Source: an uncultured Eubacteriales bacterium (GTDB lineage: Bacteria; Bacillota; Clostridia; Oscillospirales; Oscillospiraceae). From it: DNA of 8,364 nt. The stretch spans positions 1 to 8,364 of the forward strand of contig USLX01000077.1 in NCBI GenBank assembly GCA_900555665.1, written 5' to 3'. Below, piece by piece: positions 1 to 6,297 of the stretch. Position 1 is the stretch's first letter; each line of letters begins with the position of its first letter. The position numbers and the translations under genes are program-made. The notes beneath the pieces are model-generated. The model had not been told where the DNA came from. It saw only the letters and a list, made by a program, of their open reading frames with translations, and made no database searches.

Positions 1-19
1 CTTTTTCGACACGCTGCAA

Positions 20-57
20 GGCCGGCGCTGCATCGCAGCGCCGGCCTCTTGTTTTCT
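20..57 (+). terminator. Rho-independent terminator of an upstream gene
   Basis: A perfect 11-bp GC-rich stem pairs 20-30 (GGCCGGCGCTG) with 36-46 (CAGCGCCGGCC) around a 5-nt loop. It is followed by the T-rich tract TCTTGTTTTCT at 47-57. The T-tract lies only on the 3' side, so it would act on + strand transcription. It presumably ends a gene located before the window, of which nothing recognisable remains in the first 19 bases. Confidence 0.85.
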
Positions 58-73
58 AGGGTGCCTCCCCCAC

Positions 74-118
74 TCAGCCGTTGGCTGACAGCCCCCTCTT
101 GGCAGAGGGGGCCTTTTT
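74..118 (+). repeat. Two-hairpin intergenic repeat-like element
   Basis: Two adjacent perfect hairpins are seen. TCAGCC (74-79) pairs with GGCTGA (83-88) around GTT. GCCCCCTCT (91-99) pairs with AGAGGGGGC (104-112) around TGGC, and CTTTTT follows. From memory, this arrangement (a small CAGCC/GGCTG hairpin, then a C-rich/G-rich hairpin ending in CCTTTTT) resembles an abundant intergenic repeat in gut Clostridia genomes. Only one copy is present here, so its repeated nature is inferred. The second hairpin and its T-run could also act as a back-up terminator behind 20-57. Confidence 0.5.
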
Positions 119-152
119 GAACTGCGTGGCCCTGGAGACTTCGGGAAGATCT

Positions 153-192
153 ACGGGATTGCCACGCCAGCGTGCGCGCTTATCTCGCAATG
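153..192. repeat. Possible second intergenic repeat-like hairpin
   Basis: An imperfect inverted repeat is present. ATTGC (158-162) pairs with GCAAT (187-191), and the inner arms AGCG (169-172) and CGCT (177-180) can pair. The frame of GGGATTGCCACG, variable middle, then TCGCAATGG, looks like another dispersed intergenic element I recall from gut Firmicutes. Only one copy is visible, so this is a tentative family assignment. It carries no T-tract and does not look like a terminator. Confidence 0.35.
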
Positions 193-276
193 GCGCTTCT
201 CATTGAGAACTGCGGCGCAGCGGGAAAGGGTTTACATGGATTTTGCGGAATCTTGTCGGGACGGGGATTTTAAGGC

Positions 277-305
277 TTGAAAAGTCCAGGGGGATATGGT
301 AAAGT
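277..305 (+). promoter_or_regulatory. Candidate extended -10 promoter P1
   Basis: A TTGAAA -35 box (277-282) is separated by 17 nt from TAAAGT (300-305). TG at 297-298 gives the extended -10 arrangement TGnTAAAGT. The -10 box matches consensus at only four of six positions, partly compensated by the TG. Transcription would start near 312. It would produce a transcript that meets the terminator-like hairpin at 454-497 before it reaches glgB. Confidence 0.45.
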
Positions 306-311
306 ATACAT

Positions 312-497
312 ATCATAGAGAACCGGGAACAATGATTATGAGCAAAATTCACCAAAAAGTGCAGACGCGGAAGGGAAAATGGGGCGATTTGTCCAAGAAC
401 GGTTTTCTGCCCGTTTGCAGCTTTGCGGAGATGGACCCGGGTGCGGGATCTGGACAGTCAGCTCTCCTCGGGGGAGAGTTGGCTGTTTGCGTTTTTT
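312..497 (+). ncRNA. Candidate small RNA or attenuated leader
   Basis: This interval of about 185 nt lies between candidate promoter P1 (277-305) and the terminator-like hairpin ending at about 497. glgB has its own promoter further downstream, so the interval could be an independent small transcript. Internal pairings are visible: AACGG (398-402) with CCGTT (411-415), or alternatively CTGC (407-410) with GCAG (417-420). It shows no features I can match to SRP RNA, 6S RNA, T-box or a named riboswitch. It may equally be a glg leader subject to attenuation, or unexpressed spacer. The boundaries are inferred from the flanking signals only. Confidence 0.3.
454..497 (+). terminator. Intrinsic terminator or attenuator upstream of glgB
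   Basis: A 14-bp stem pairs 454-467 (ACAGTCAGCTCTCC) with 473-486, including two G-U wobbles, around a 5-nt loop. It is followed by TTGCG and six Ts at 492-497. It lies upstream of the glgB promoter at 517-545. It should therefore stop transcripts that start at P1 or read through from upstream. If P1 transcripts feed glgB, the same structure would work as an attenuator. Confidence 0.65.
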
Positions 498-516
498 CGC
501 AGGGGCGGCATTTTGC

Positions 517-545
517 TTGATTTCGACAAAGGGGCCCGGTATGAT
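517..545 (+). promoter_or_regulatory. glgB operon promoter (sigma-A type)
   Basis: TTGATT (517-522) and TATGAT (540-545, five of six consensus positions) are separated by exactly 17 nt. The predicted start of transcription near 552 would leave a leader of about 22 nt before the glgB ATG at 574. The -10 box covers the upstream in-frame ATGs at 541 and 544. This argues against those as translation starts for transcripts from this promoter. It is the best-matched promoter in the window and probably drives all five genes. No operator or catabolite-response site was recognised. Confidence 0.65.
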
Positions 546-573
546 GAGTACGCGCCGTAGGATGGTGGTTGAT

Positions 574-2460
574 ATGAACAAGCAGCTGGCCGCGTTTTTG
601 CGGCAATTTGAAAGCACGGGAAGTGCGGAGGCCGACCGTTATCTGGGCTGTCATGCGGTGGAGGACGGATTCGTCTTCCGGGTGTGGGCACCGAACGCAC
701 AGCGTATCAGCGTGACGGGAACTTTTAACTTCTGGAACGAGGAAGACCTGCCGATGACTCCGGTGGGAAGCGGCGTTTGGGAGGCCGTGTCAAAGTTTGC
801 CAAGCGCGGCGATGCCTACAAATACTGCGTCGTGGGCGCGGGCGGGCAGAAGGTCTACAAGGCCGATCCCTATGCCAACCGGGCCATGGCGCTGCCGGAG
901 ACGTCGAGCGTGGTGGCCCCGCCGGAGAAATTCCGCTGGACCGACGCAGCTTACCGCAGAAACAAGCTCCGACAGACGAGCCTGCAGCGGCCGGTCAACA
1001 TCTATGAGGTGCACGCGGGCTCGTGGAAGCGGCATGACGACGGCAGCTATCTCAGCTATGCGGAGCTGGCGGCGGAGCTCATTCCCTATGTGAAGGCCAT
1101 GGGCTACACGCATATTGAATTTATGCCGCTGATGGAATACCCCTATGATCCGTCCTGGGGGTATCAGGTGACGGGCTATTATGCCCCCACGCACCGTTAC
1201 GGCACACCGGAGCAGCTGCGGGAGCTGATCGACGCCTGCCACGCGGCAAACATCGGCGTCATCCTCGACTGGGTGCCGGCGCATTTTCCGAAGGACAGCT
1301 ATGGCCTTTATGAATTTGACGGGACATGCTGTTATGAGCTGAGTGACCCGGCCATGCGCGAACATCCGGACTGGGGCACACGGATTTATGATTACGCAAA
1401 GCCCGAGGTACGCTCGTTCCTGGTTTCCAATGTCTGCTACTGGCTGCGGGAGTTTCATGTGGACGGAATTCGGGTGGATGCGGTGGCATCGATGCTGTAC
1501 CTCGACTATAACCGGCCGAATTACAGGCCAAACCGCCTCGGCGGGCGGGAGAACCTGGAGGCCATCGCCTTTTTGCGGCAGCTCAATGAAGAGGCCTTTA
1601 AGACCGATGCTTCGGTGATGATGATTGCCGAGGAGTCGACGGCCTTCCCAATGATTACGCGGCCGGGCTATGACGGCGGATTGGGGTTCCTCTACAAGTG
1701 GAACATGGGCTGGATGAACGATATGCTGAAGTATATGTCGCTCGACCCGCTCTATCGCAAAGGCGACCACAATGCACTGACGTTCTCGATGACCTATGCG
1801 TACAGCGAGAATTTTATCCTGCCGCTCAGCCACGACGAAGTGGTACACGGGAAATGTTCACTCATCAACAAGATGCCGGGCAACTATGATGATAAATTCA
1901 ACAATCTGCGCGTGTTTTACGCCTATCAGATGGCCCATCCCGGAAAAAAGCTCAGCTTCATGGGCAATGAGTTTGCGCAGTTTATCGAATGGAACTTCAC
2001 GCAGGGGCTCGACTGGCTGCTGCTGGGCTATGACCGGCACAGACAGATGCAGGAATATGTGCGGACACTCAATCAGTTTTATCTGAAGCATCCGGCCATG
2101 TGGGAGAACGATTCGGACTGGGGCGGCTTCCAGTGGATGAGCTGCGATGACCGGGACTGCTCGGTTGTGGCCTTCCGGCGCATCAGTCGGAGCGGGCGTG
2201 AGGTGATCGCCGTGTTCAACTTCTGCCCGGTGCTGCGCGAGGATTACCCGCTTCCGCTGCCGAAGGCGGGCTGGTATGAGCCGGTGATCAACTCGGATGA
2301 TACGCAGTACGGCGGTTACGGCTTTGCGGCGCAGACCGTCCATGCCGAGCGGGATAAAGCGCGCGGCGGACACTGGGGGACGTTCCGGCTGCCACCGATG
2401 AGCGCTGTTTATTACCTGTACCGGAGAACCAATCCGGCGCGGGAAGCAGAGCGGCAATGA
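574..2460 (+). CDS. glgB: 1,4-alpha-glucan branching enzyme GlgB
   Basis: GlgB cuts an alpha-1,4 glucan chain and rejoins it through an alpha-1,6 link, creating the branch points of glycogen in the cytoplasm. The 628-residue protein has an N-terminal CBM48-type domain (GFVFRVWAPNA at 32-42), a GH13 TIM barrel from about residue 140, and a C-terminal beta domain. The GH13 motifs are intact: region I VILDWVPAHF (D232, H237), nucleophile D302 in DGIRVDAV, acid/base E353 in IAEEST, and H420/D421 in SHDEVVHGK. The length fits the short N-terminus form common in Firmicutes. The start at 574 is chosen because the family alignment begins there, GGTGG lies 5 nt upstream, and the promoter -10 box overlaps the earlier ATGs at 541/544. 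ATG 541, preceded by AAAGGGG, is the main alternative. It is the first gene of the operon; glgC follows after 45 nt. Confidence 0.97.
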   Translation: MNKQLAAFLRQFESTGSAEADRYLGCHAVEDGFVFRVWAPNAQRISVTGTFNFWNEEDLPMTPVGSGVWEAVSKFAKRGDAYKYCVVGAGGQKVYKADPYANRAMALPETSSVVAPPEKFRWTDAAYRRNKLRQTSLQRPVNIYEVHAGSWKRHDDGSYLSYAELAAELIPYVKAMGYTHIEFMPLMEYPYDPSWGYQVTGYYAPTHRYGTPEQLRELIDACHAANIGVILDWVPAHFPKDSYGLYEFDGTCCYELSDPAMREHPDWGTRIYDYAKPEVRSFLVSNVCYWLREFHVDGIRVDAVASMLYLDYNRPNYRPNRLGGRENLEAIAFLRQLNEEAFKTDASVMMIAEESTAFPMITRPGYDGGLGFLYKWNMGWMNDMLKYMSLDPLYRKGDHNALTFSMTYAYSENFILPLSHDEVVHGKCSLINKMPGNYDDKFNNLRVFYAYQMAHPGKKLSFMGNEFAQFIEWNFTQGLDWLLLGYDRHRQMQEYVRTLNQFYLKHPAMWENDSDWGGFQWMSCDDRDCSVVAFRRISRSGREVIAVFNFCPVLREDYPLPLPKAGWYEPVINSDDTQYGGYGFAAQTVHAERDKARGGHWGTFRLPPMSAVYYLYRRTNPAREAERQ

Positions 2461-2505
2461 CGAAGTTTCGGCTTTTGAGAATGAAGGAGACAGGAGGAAT
2501 CCAGA

Positions 2506-3684
2506 ATGCACTTCCAAAAAAAGCGTTGTGTGGCGATGCTGCTGGCCGGCGGCCAGGGCAGCCGTCTGATGGTTTTGACGGAGAACACGGCCAAGCCGGC
2601 CGTGCCGTTTGGCGGGAAATACCGGATTATCGATTTTCCGCTGTCCAACTGCGTCAACTCCAAGATCGACACCGTGGGCATTCTCACGCAGTATCAGCCG
2701 CTGGAGCTGAATGAATACATCGGCAACGGCCAGCCGTGGGGTCTGAACAGCTCACACGGCGGCGTGCAGGTGCTGCCGCCCTATGCCAAGAGCAAGAACT
2801 CGGAATGGTATAAGGGTACCGCGAACGCGATCTATCAGAATATCGGCTTTATCGACCGCTATGAGCCGGACAATGTGCTGATCTTGTCGGGCGACCATAT
2901 CTATAAGATGGATTATGCGGCGATGCTGGCGTTTCATGAGCAGAAGGGGTCGGACTGCACGATTGCCGTGCGTGATGTGCCGCTGGCGGAGGCAAGCCGG
3001 TTTGGCATTATGAACACGCGCGAGGACGGCTCGATCTATGAATTTGAGGAAAAGCCGAAGCAGCCAAAGTCGACCAATGCGTCGATGGGGATTTATGTGT
3101 TCAAGTGGAGCGTGCTGAAAAAGTTCCTTGAGGCCGACGAGGCCGACCCGAAGAGCGAGAATGACTTCGGCAAAAACATCATCCCGGCGCTGCTCGAGGC
3201 AGGGCACAAGCTCTATGCCTATGAGTTCGAGGGCTATTGGAAGGACGTTGGCACGATCAACAGCCTCTGGGAGGCCAATATGGATCTGCTGGGCAAGCAT
3301 CCGGCGTTCGACCTTTCCGGCGGGAAGAAAATTTATGCCAGAAACACGGCCAAGCCCGCGACGTTTATCGCCAAGTCGGCGGAGCTGCATGAGTGCTTCG
3401 TGTCGGAGGGGTGCGAGATCTACGGGATGATCAACCACTCCATTATTTCGACCGGCTGCTCGGTCGGCAAGGGAGCGGAGGTCAGCGACAGCGTGATTAT
3501 GCCGGATGTTGTGATCGAAAACGGCGCGGTTGTCCGCAATGCGATCATCGCCGAGGGCTGCCATGTGAAGGCGGGCGCGCGGATCGGTGAATTTGCCGCA
3601 GACGGCGAGCGGCGCATCAGTGTCGTCGGCAAGGACAAGCAGATTGCAGAAGGCGCGGTGATTGCCGCGGGCGCGATTGTCTGA
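2506..3684 (+). CDS. glgC: Glucose-1-phosphate adenylyltransferase GlgC
   Basis: GlgC makes ADP-glucose and pyrophosphate from glucose-1-phosphate and ATP, the committed step of glycogen synthesis. The 392-residue length is normal for Firmicutes GlgC. The N-terminal nucleotidyltransferase domain carries LAGGQGSRL (13-21), K30 in AKPAVPFGGKYRIIDF (the position of the fructose-bisphosphate-linked lysine of E. coli GlgC), D130 in LSGDHIYKMDY, the sugar-phosphate-binding EEKP motif, and GYWKDVGT with D247. The C-terminal part, from about residue 290, is a left-handed beta-helix with hexapeptide-like repeats. The start is firm: AGGAGG at 2492-2497 lies 8 nt upstream of the ATG. glgD begins 25 nt after the stop, suggesting that GlgC and GlgD form a mixed complex. 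All catalytic motifs are present, so this is the active subunit. Confidence 0.97.
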   Translation: MHFQKKRCVAMLLAGGQGSRLMVLTENTAKPAVPFGGKYRIIDFPLSNCVNSKIDTVGILTQYQPLELNEYIGNGQPWGLNSSHGGVQVLPPYAKSKNSEWYKGTANAIYQNIGFIDRYEPDNVLILSGDHIYKMDYAAMLAFHEQKGSDCTIAVRDVPLAEASRFGIMNTREDGSIYEFEEKPKQPKSTNASMGIYVFKWSVLKKFLEADEADPKSENDFGKNIIPALLEAGHKLYAYEFEGYWKDVGTINSLWEANMDLLGKHPAFDLSGGKKIYARNTAKPATFIAKSAELHECFVSEGCEIYGMINHSIISTGCSVGKGAEVSDSVIMPDVVIENGAVVRNAIIAEGCHVKAGARIGEFAADGERRISVVGKDKQIAEGAVIAAGAIV

Positions 3685-3709
3685 CGGCGCGGAAAAGGAG
3701 GGCTTTGCA

Positions 3710-4822
3710 ATGAGTACAATGGGCATCATTTTTTCCAATATCTACGACAACAACATGGGCGAGCTGACCGCCATGCGCACCTCGGCGTCCATCCCGTTCG
3801 GGAGCCGTTACCGGCAGGTGGATTTTGTGCTGTCCAACATGGCAAATTCCGAGATCAAGAACATCGGGATTATTACGAAATACAACTACCAGTCGCTGAT
3901 GGACCATCTCGGCAACTGCGAGGAATGGGACCTCAAGCTCGGCGACGGCGTGCGGTTTTTGCCGCCGTATGCCACGGGACATACGGGCGCGTACCACGGA
4001 AAGCTCGAGGCGCTGCAGACGGCCATGCCGGTTTTGGAGCGGAGCGACGCGGATTATGTGGTGCTGTCGGACACGACGGTGCTCTGCGCAATCAATTTCC
4101 GGCTGGTCGTGGAGGAGCACATCCGCTCCGGCTGCGACGTGACGGTGGTGGCAAAGGCGGGCGTGGCCGACGGAAAAAAGATCCAGCACGTCGCCTTCAA
4201 GCTGGGGCAGAGCGGTGCGATTGAGGACATGGCCGTCGATTACTGCGCGCCGGCGGACTATCTTGTCGGCATGAGCATGTTTGTCATTGCGCGGGAGAAG
4301 CTGATGGAGATTATCCGCGAGAGCGTGCCGCGCGGGAAATATCATCTGGAGCGGGATTATCTGCTGCCGCAGTATAACGAAGGAAATCTGAAGATCAACG
4401 TCTATCCGTTCCACAACGTGGTCATGTTCAACGACAACACGGTGGAATATTACAAAAACAGCATGAAGCTGCTGCGTGAGGATGTGCGCCACGGGCTCTA
4501 CCGCAGCGAGGTGCCGATCTATACGAAGGTACGCGACGCGGTGCCGACGCTCTACGGCGAGAACGGGCGGACGCCGAACTGCCTGGTGGCGGACGGCTGC
4601 CATCTGTTCGGCTATGCGGAAAACTCGATCATCTTCCGTGAGGTCGACATCGAGGAGGGCGCGCAGGTGCGCGATTGCGTGGTGATGCAGGGCGCAAAGA
4701 TCGGTGCGGGGGCGAGCATCCAGTATGTGATACTGGACAAAAATGTCGAAGTCCGGCCGGGAACGCGGCTGCTCGGCTCGCCGGAGCATCCGCTGATCAT
4801 CAACAAAGGGGCGATCGTATGA
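3710..4822 (+). CDS. glgD: GlgD, regulatory subunit of ADP-glucose pyrophosphorylase
   Basis: GlgD is the GlgC paralogue of Firmicutes. In studied members it has little activity alone and stimulates GlgC in a heteromer. The 370-residue protein keeps the overall fold: FGSRYRQVDFVLSNMANSEIKNIGIITKYN near the N-terminus, and a C-terminal beta-helix ending in NKGAIV. It lacks the GGxGxRL nucleotide loop (the N-terminus reads MGIIFSNIYDNNMGELT). The catalytic SGDH motif is replaced by LSDTTVL, and no EEKP motif is visible. It is therefore inferred to be non-catalytic. The start at 3710 has AGGAGG at 3696-3701, 8 nt upstream; an in-frame ATG at 3662 lies inside glgC and has no such site. Its stop overlaps the glgA start by 4 nt (ATGA). 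Confidence 0.95.
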   Translation: MSTMGIIFSNIYDNNMGELTAMRTSASIPFGSRYRQVDFVLSNMANSEIKNIGIITKYNYQSLMDHLGNCEEWDLKLGDGVRFLPPYATGHTGAYHGKLEALQTAMPVLERSDADYVVLSDTTVLCAINFRLVVEEHIRSGCDVTVVAKAGVADGKKIQHVAFKLGQSGAIEDMAVDYCAPADYLVGMSMFVIAREKLMEIIRESVPRGKYHLERDYLLPQYNEGNLKINVYPFHNVVMFNDNTVEYYKNSMKLLREDVRHGLYRSEVPIYTKVRDAVPTLYGENGRTPNCLVADGCHLFGYAENSIIFREVDIEEGAQVRDCVVMQGAKIGAGASIQYVILDKNVEVRPGTRLLGSPEHPLIINKGAIV

Positions 4823-6255
4823 AACTGGCATTCGCAGCGTCGGAGGCGGCACCGTTTGTAAAGACGGGCGGGCTCGGCGACGTGGTGCAGGCACTGCCGG
4901 AGGCACTGAGCAAGCTGCCGAAGGTGGAAGTGAGCGTATTTCTGCCGTACTATAGCCGGATCAAGTATTCCGGCCGGTGGGCGGTGGATTTTCTGGGGTA
5001 TTTCGATGTGCAGCTTGCCTGGCGGCGGGAATATGTCGGCGTGTTCCGGCTGAAGACGCGGAAGAAAAAGCTCCAGATCTATTTTATCGACAACGAGCAG
5101 TATTTTAACCGGGGCTCGATCTATGGCGACCCGGACGACGGAGAGCGCTTTGCGTTCTTCTCCCGCGCTTGCCTGGAGGCTATGCGGTATCTCGGCATGC
5201 AGCCGGATATCATCCACTGCCACGACTGGCAGACGGCGCTGATTCCAATGCTGCTGAAAACGCAGTACCGCGCGGATTTCCCGAATACACGGAGCATCCT
5301 GACCATTCACAACATCGAATACCAGGGCAAATGCGGCCTGGATTTCAACCGCGAGGTGCTGGGCGCGCCGCAGGAATGCGAGCAGCTGCTGCGCTTTGAC
5401 GACTGCTCGAACTTCATGAAGGCCGGAATTGTGACAGCGGACAAGGTCGGCACGGTTTCAAAGACCTACGCCGAGGAGCTGCGCTATCCCTATTATGCGC
5501 ACGGGCTCTCGGAGCTTCTGGCCTCGCGCGGGGATGATTTCTGCGGAATTGTAAATGGAATCAATATGACGCTCTTTGATCCGGAGAAAAATCCGAATCT
5601 GGCAGAGCATTACAACGCCAAAACGCTGCGTGCGGGGAAAACGGCCAATAAACTGGCCCTGCAGAAGACGCTGGGCCTGCCGGAAGACCGGGACACGGCG
5701 CTGCTTGTGATGGTGACGCGGCTGGCCGGGCACAAGGGCATCGACCTGCTTTGCTACATTGCCGAGCGGCTGCTGCAGCGCCGGGTGCAGCTGGCGGTGC
5801 TTGGCACGGGCGAGGAAAAATATGAATGGTTCCTCTCCGGGCTGCAATACCGATTCCCCCGTCAGGTGGCGGCACATCTGGAGTTTGACGCCGACCTTGC
5901 GGATCTGGCGTATGCGGCGGCGGACCTCTATCTCATGCCGTCAAAGGCGGAGCCTTGCGGCTTGTCACAGCTCATTGCGATGCGCTATGGCGCGGTGCCG
6001 GTTGTGAATGCGACAGGCGGGCTGCGCGATACGGTCACGCCCTATGACCCGACAACGGGCGAGGGGCGCGGCTTCACATTCCAGAGCTACAATGCCGATG
6101 ATTTCCTCGCCTCGATCGACCGGGCGCTGGCGCTGTACTATGACGCGCCGGAGCAGTTTGAGGCAATCGCGGCGGCGGATATGGCGGTGGATTCCAGCTG
6201 GACGCTGCCGGCAAAGGAATATCTGCGGCTCTATGAGTCGCTTTGCGGAAAATAA
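4819..6255 (+). CDS. glgA: Glycogen synthase GlgA (ADP-glucose, GT5)
   Basis: GlgA transfers glucose from ADP-glucose to the non-reducing ends of alpha-1,4 glucan chains in the cytoplasm. The 478-residue length is typical of bacterial GT5 synthases, and both Rossmann-like halves of the GT-B fold are present. The ADP-glucose loop KTGGLGDV has K15, the catalytic-domain motif AEPCGLSQ has E378, and ATGGLRDTV (398-406) is the variant of the usual STGGL motif. The N-terminal half includes HDWQTALIPMLL and TIHNIEYQG, as expected for the family. The ATG at 4819 overlaps the glgD stop by 4 nt and has AAAGGGG at 4805-4811, 7 nt upstream, consistent with translational coupling. It uses the product of GlgC/GlgD and supplies linear chains to GlgB. 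Confidence 0.97.
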   Translation: MKLAFAASEAAPFVKTGGLGDVVQALPEALSKLPKVEVSVFLPYYSRIKYSGRWAVDFLGYFDVQLAWRREYVGVFRLKTRKKKLQIYFIDNEQYFNRGSIYGDPDDGERFAFFSRACLEAMRYLGMQPDIIHCHDWQTALIPMLLKTQYRADFPNTRSILTIHNIEYQGKCGLDFNREVLGAPQECEQLLRFDDCSNFMKAGIVTADKVGTVSKTYAEELRYPYYAHGLSELLASRGDDFCGIVNGINMTLFDPEKNPNLAEHYNAKTLRAGKTANKLALQKTLGLPEDRDTALLVMVTRLAGHKGIDLLCYIAERLLQRRVQLAVLGTGEEKYEWFLSGLQYRFPRQVAAHLEFDADLADLAYAAADLYLMPSKAEPCGLSQLIAMRYGAVPVVNATGGLRDTVTPYDPTTGEGRGFTFQSYNADDFLASIDRALALYYDAPEQFEAIAAADMAVDSSWTLPAKEYLRLYESLCGK

Positions 6256-6264
6256 ATACTTCAG

Positions 6265-6289
6265 GGCCTCCGCCGCTGCGGCGGAGGCC
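6265..6289 (+). promoter_or_regulatory. Intergenic hairpin sequestering the GH13 gene's Shine-Dalgarno
   Basis: A perfect 10-bp GC-only-plus-TA stem pairs GGCCTCCGCC (6265-6274) with GGCGGAGGCC (6280-6289) around GCTGC, which can add an eleventh G-C pair. No T-tract follows, so it is not a normal intrinsic terminator. The only good ribosome binding site for the next gene, GGAGG at 6283-6287 (10 nt before ATG 6298), lies inside the 3' arm. The folded RNA should therefore lower translation of the GH13 gene. The hairpin may also stabilise the upstream glgBCDA message. The function is inferred. Confidence 0.6.
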
Positions 6290-6297
6290 TCCGGATT

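Noticed and set aside
296..520. Small + strand ORF upstream of glgB (74 codons, inner ATGs at 332 and 338)
   Set aside because: No clear ribosome binding site for any of its ATGs. The first ATG lies inside the P1 promoter, and the frame runs through the 454-497 terminator hairpin and into the -35 box of the glgB promoter. The peptide resembles nothing I know.
379..573. N-terminal extension of GlgB from ATG 379
   Set aside because: The extension would cross the terminator hairpin and the promoter and aligns with no part of the branching-enzyme family. The frame is simply open by chance.
2457..2714. ORF overlapping the glgB stop by ATGA and running into glgC
   Set aside because: It lies mostly out of frame within the conserved N-terminal part of glgC, and its peptide has no recognisable features.
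4675..4818. In-frame upstream extension of GlgA
   Set aside because: It lies within glgD in another frame, and the family N-terminus begins exactly at MKLAFAASEAAPFVKTGG from 4819, which has a good ribosome site.
3617..4906. Long - strand ORF opposite glgD (and similar ones at 790-1848 and 2752-3738)
   Set aside because: Long antisense frames are expected in GC-rich genes because stop codons are rare there. The products are rich in Arg, His and Pro and show no domain, while the + strand genes have intact family motifs.
6265..6289. Reading the glgA-GH13 hairpin as an intrinsic terminator
   Set aside because: No T-tract follows the stem; the next bases are TCCGGATTATG, which already contain the start codon of the next gene.
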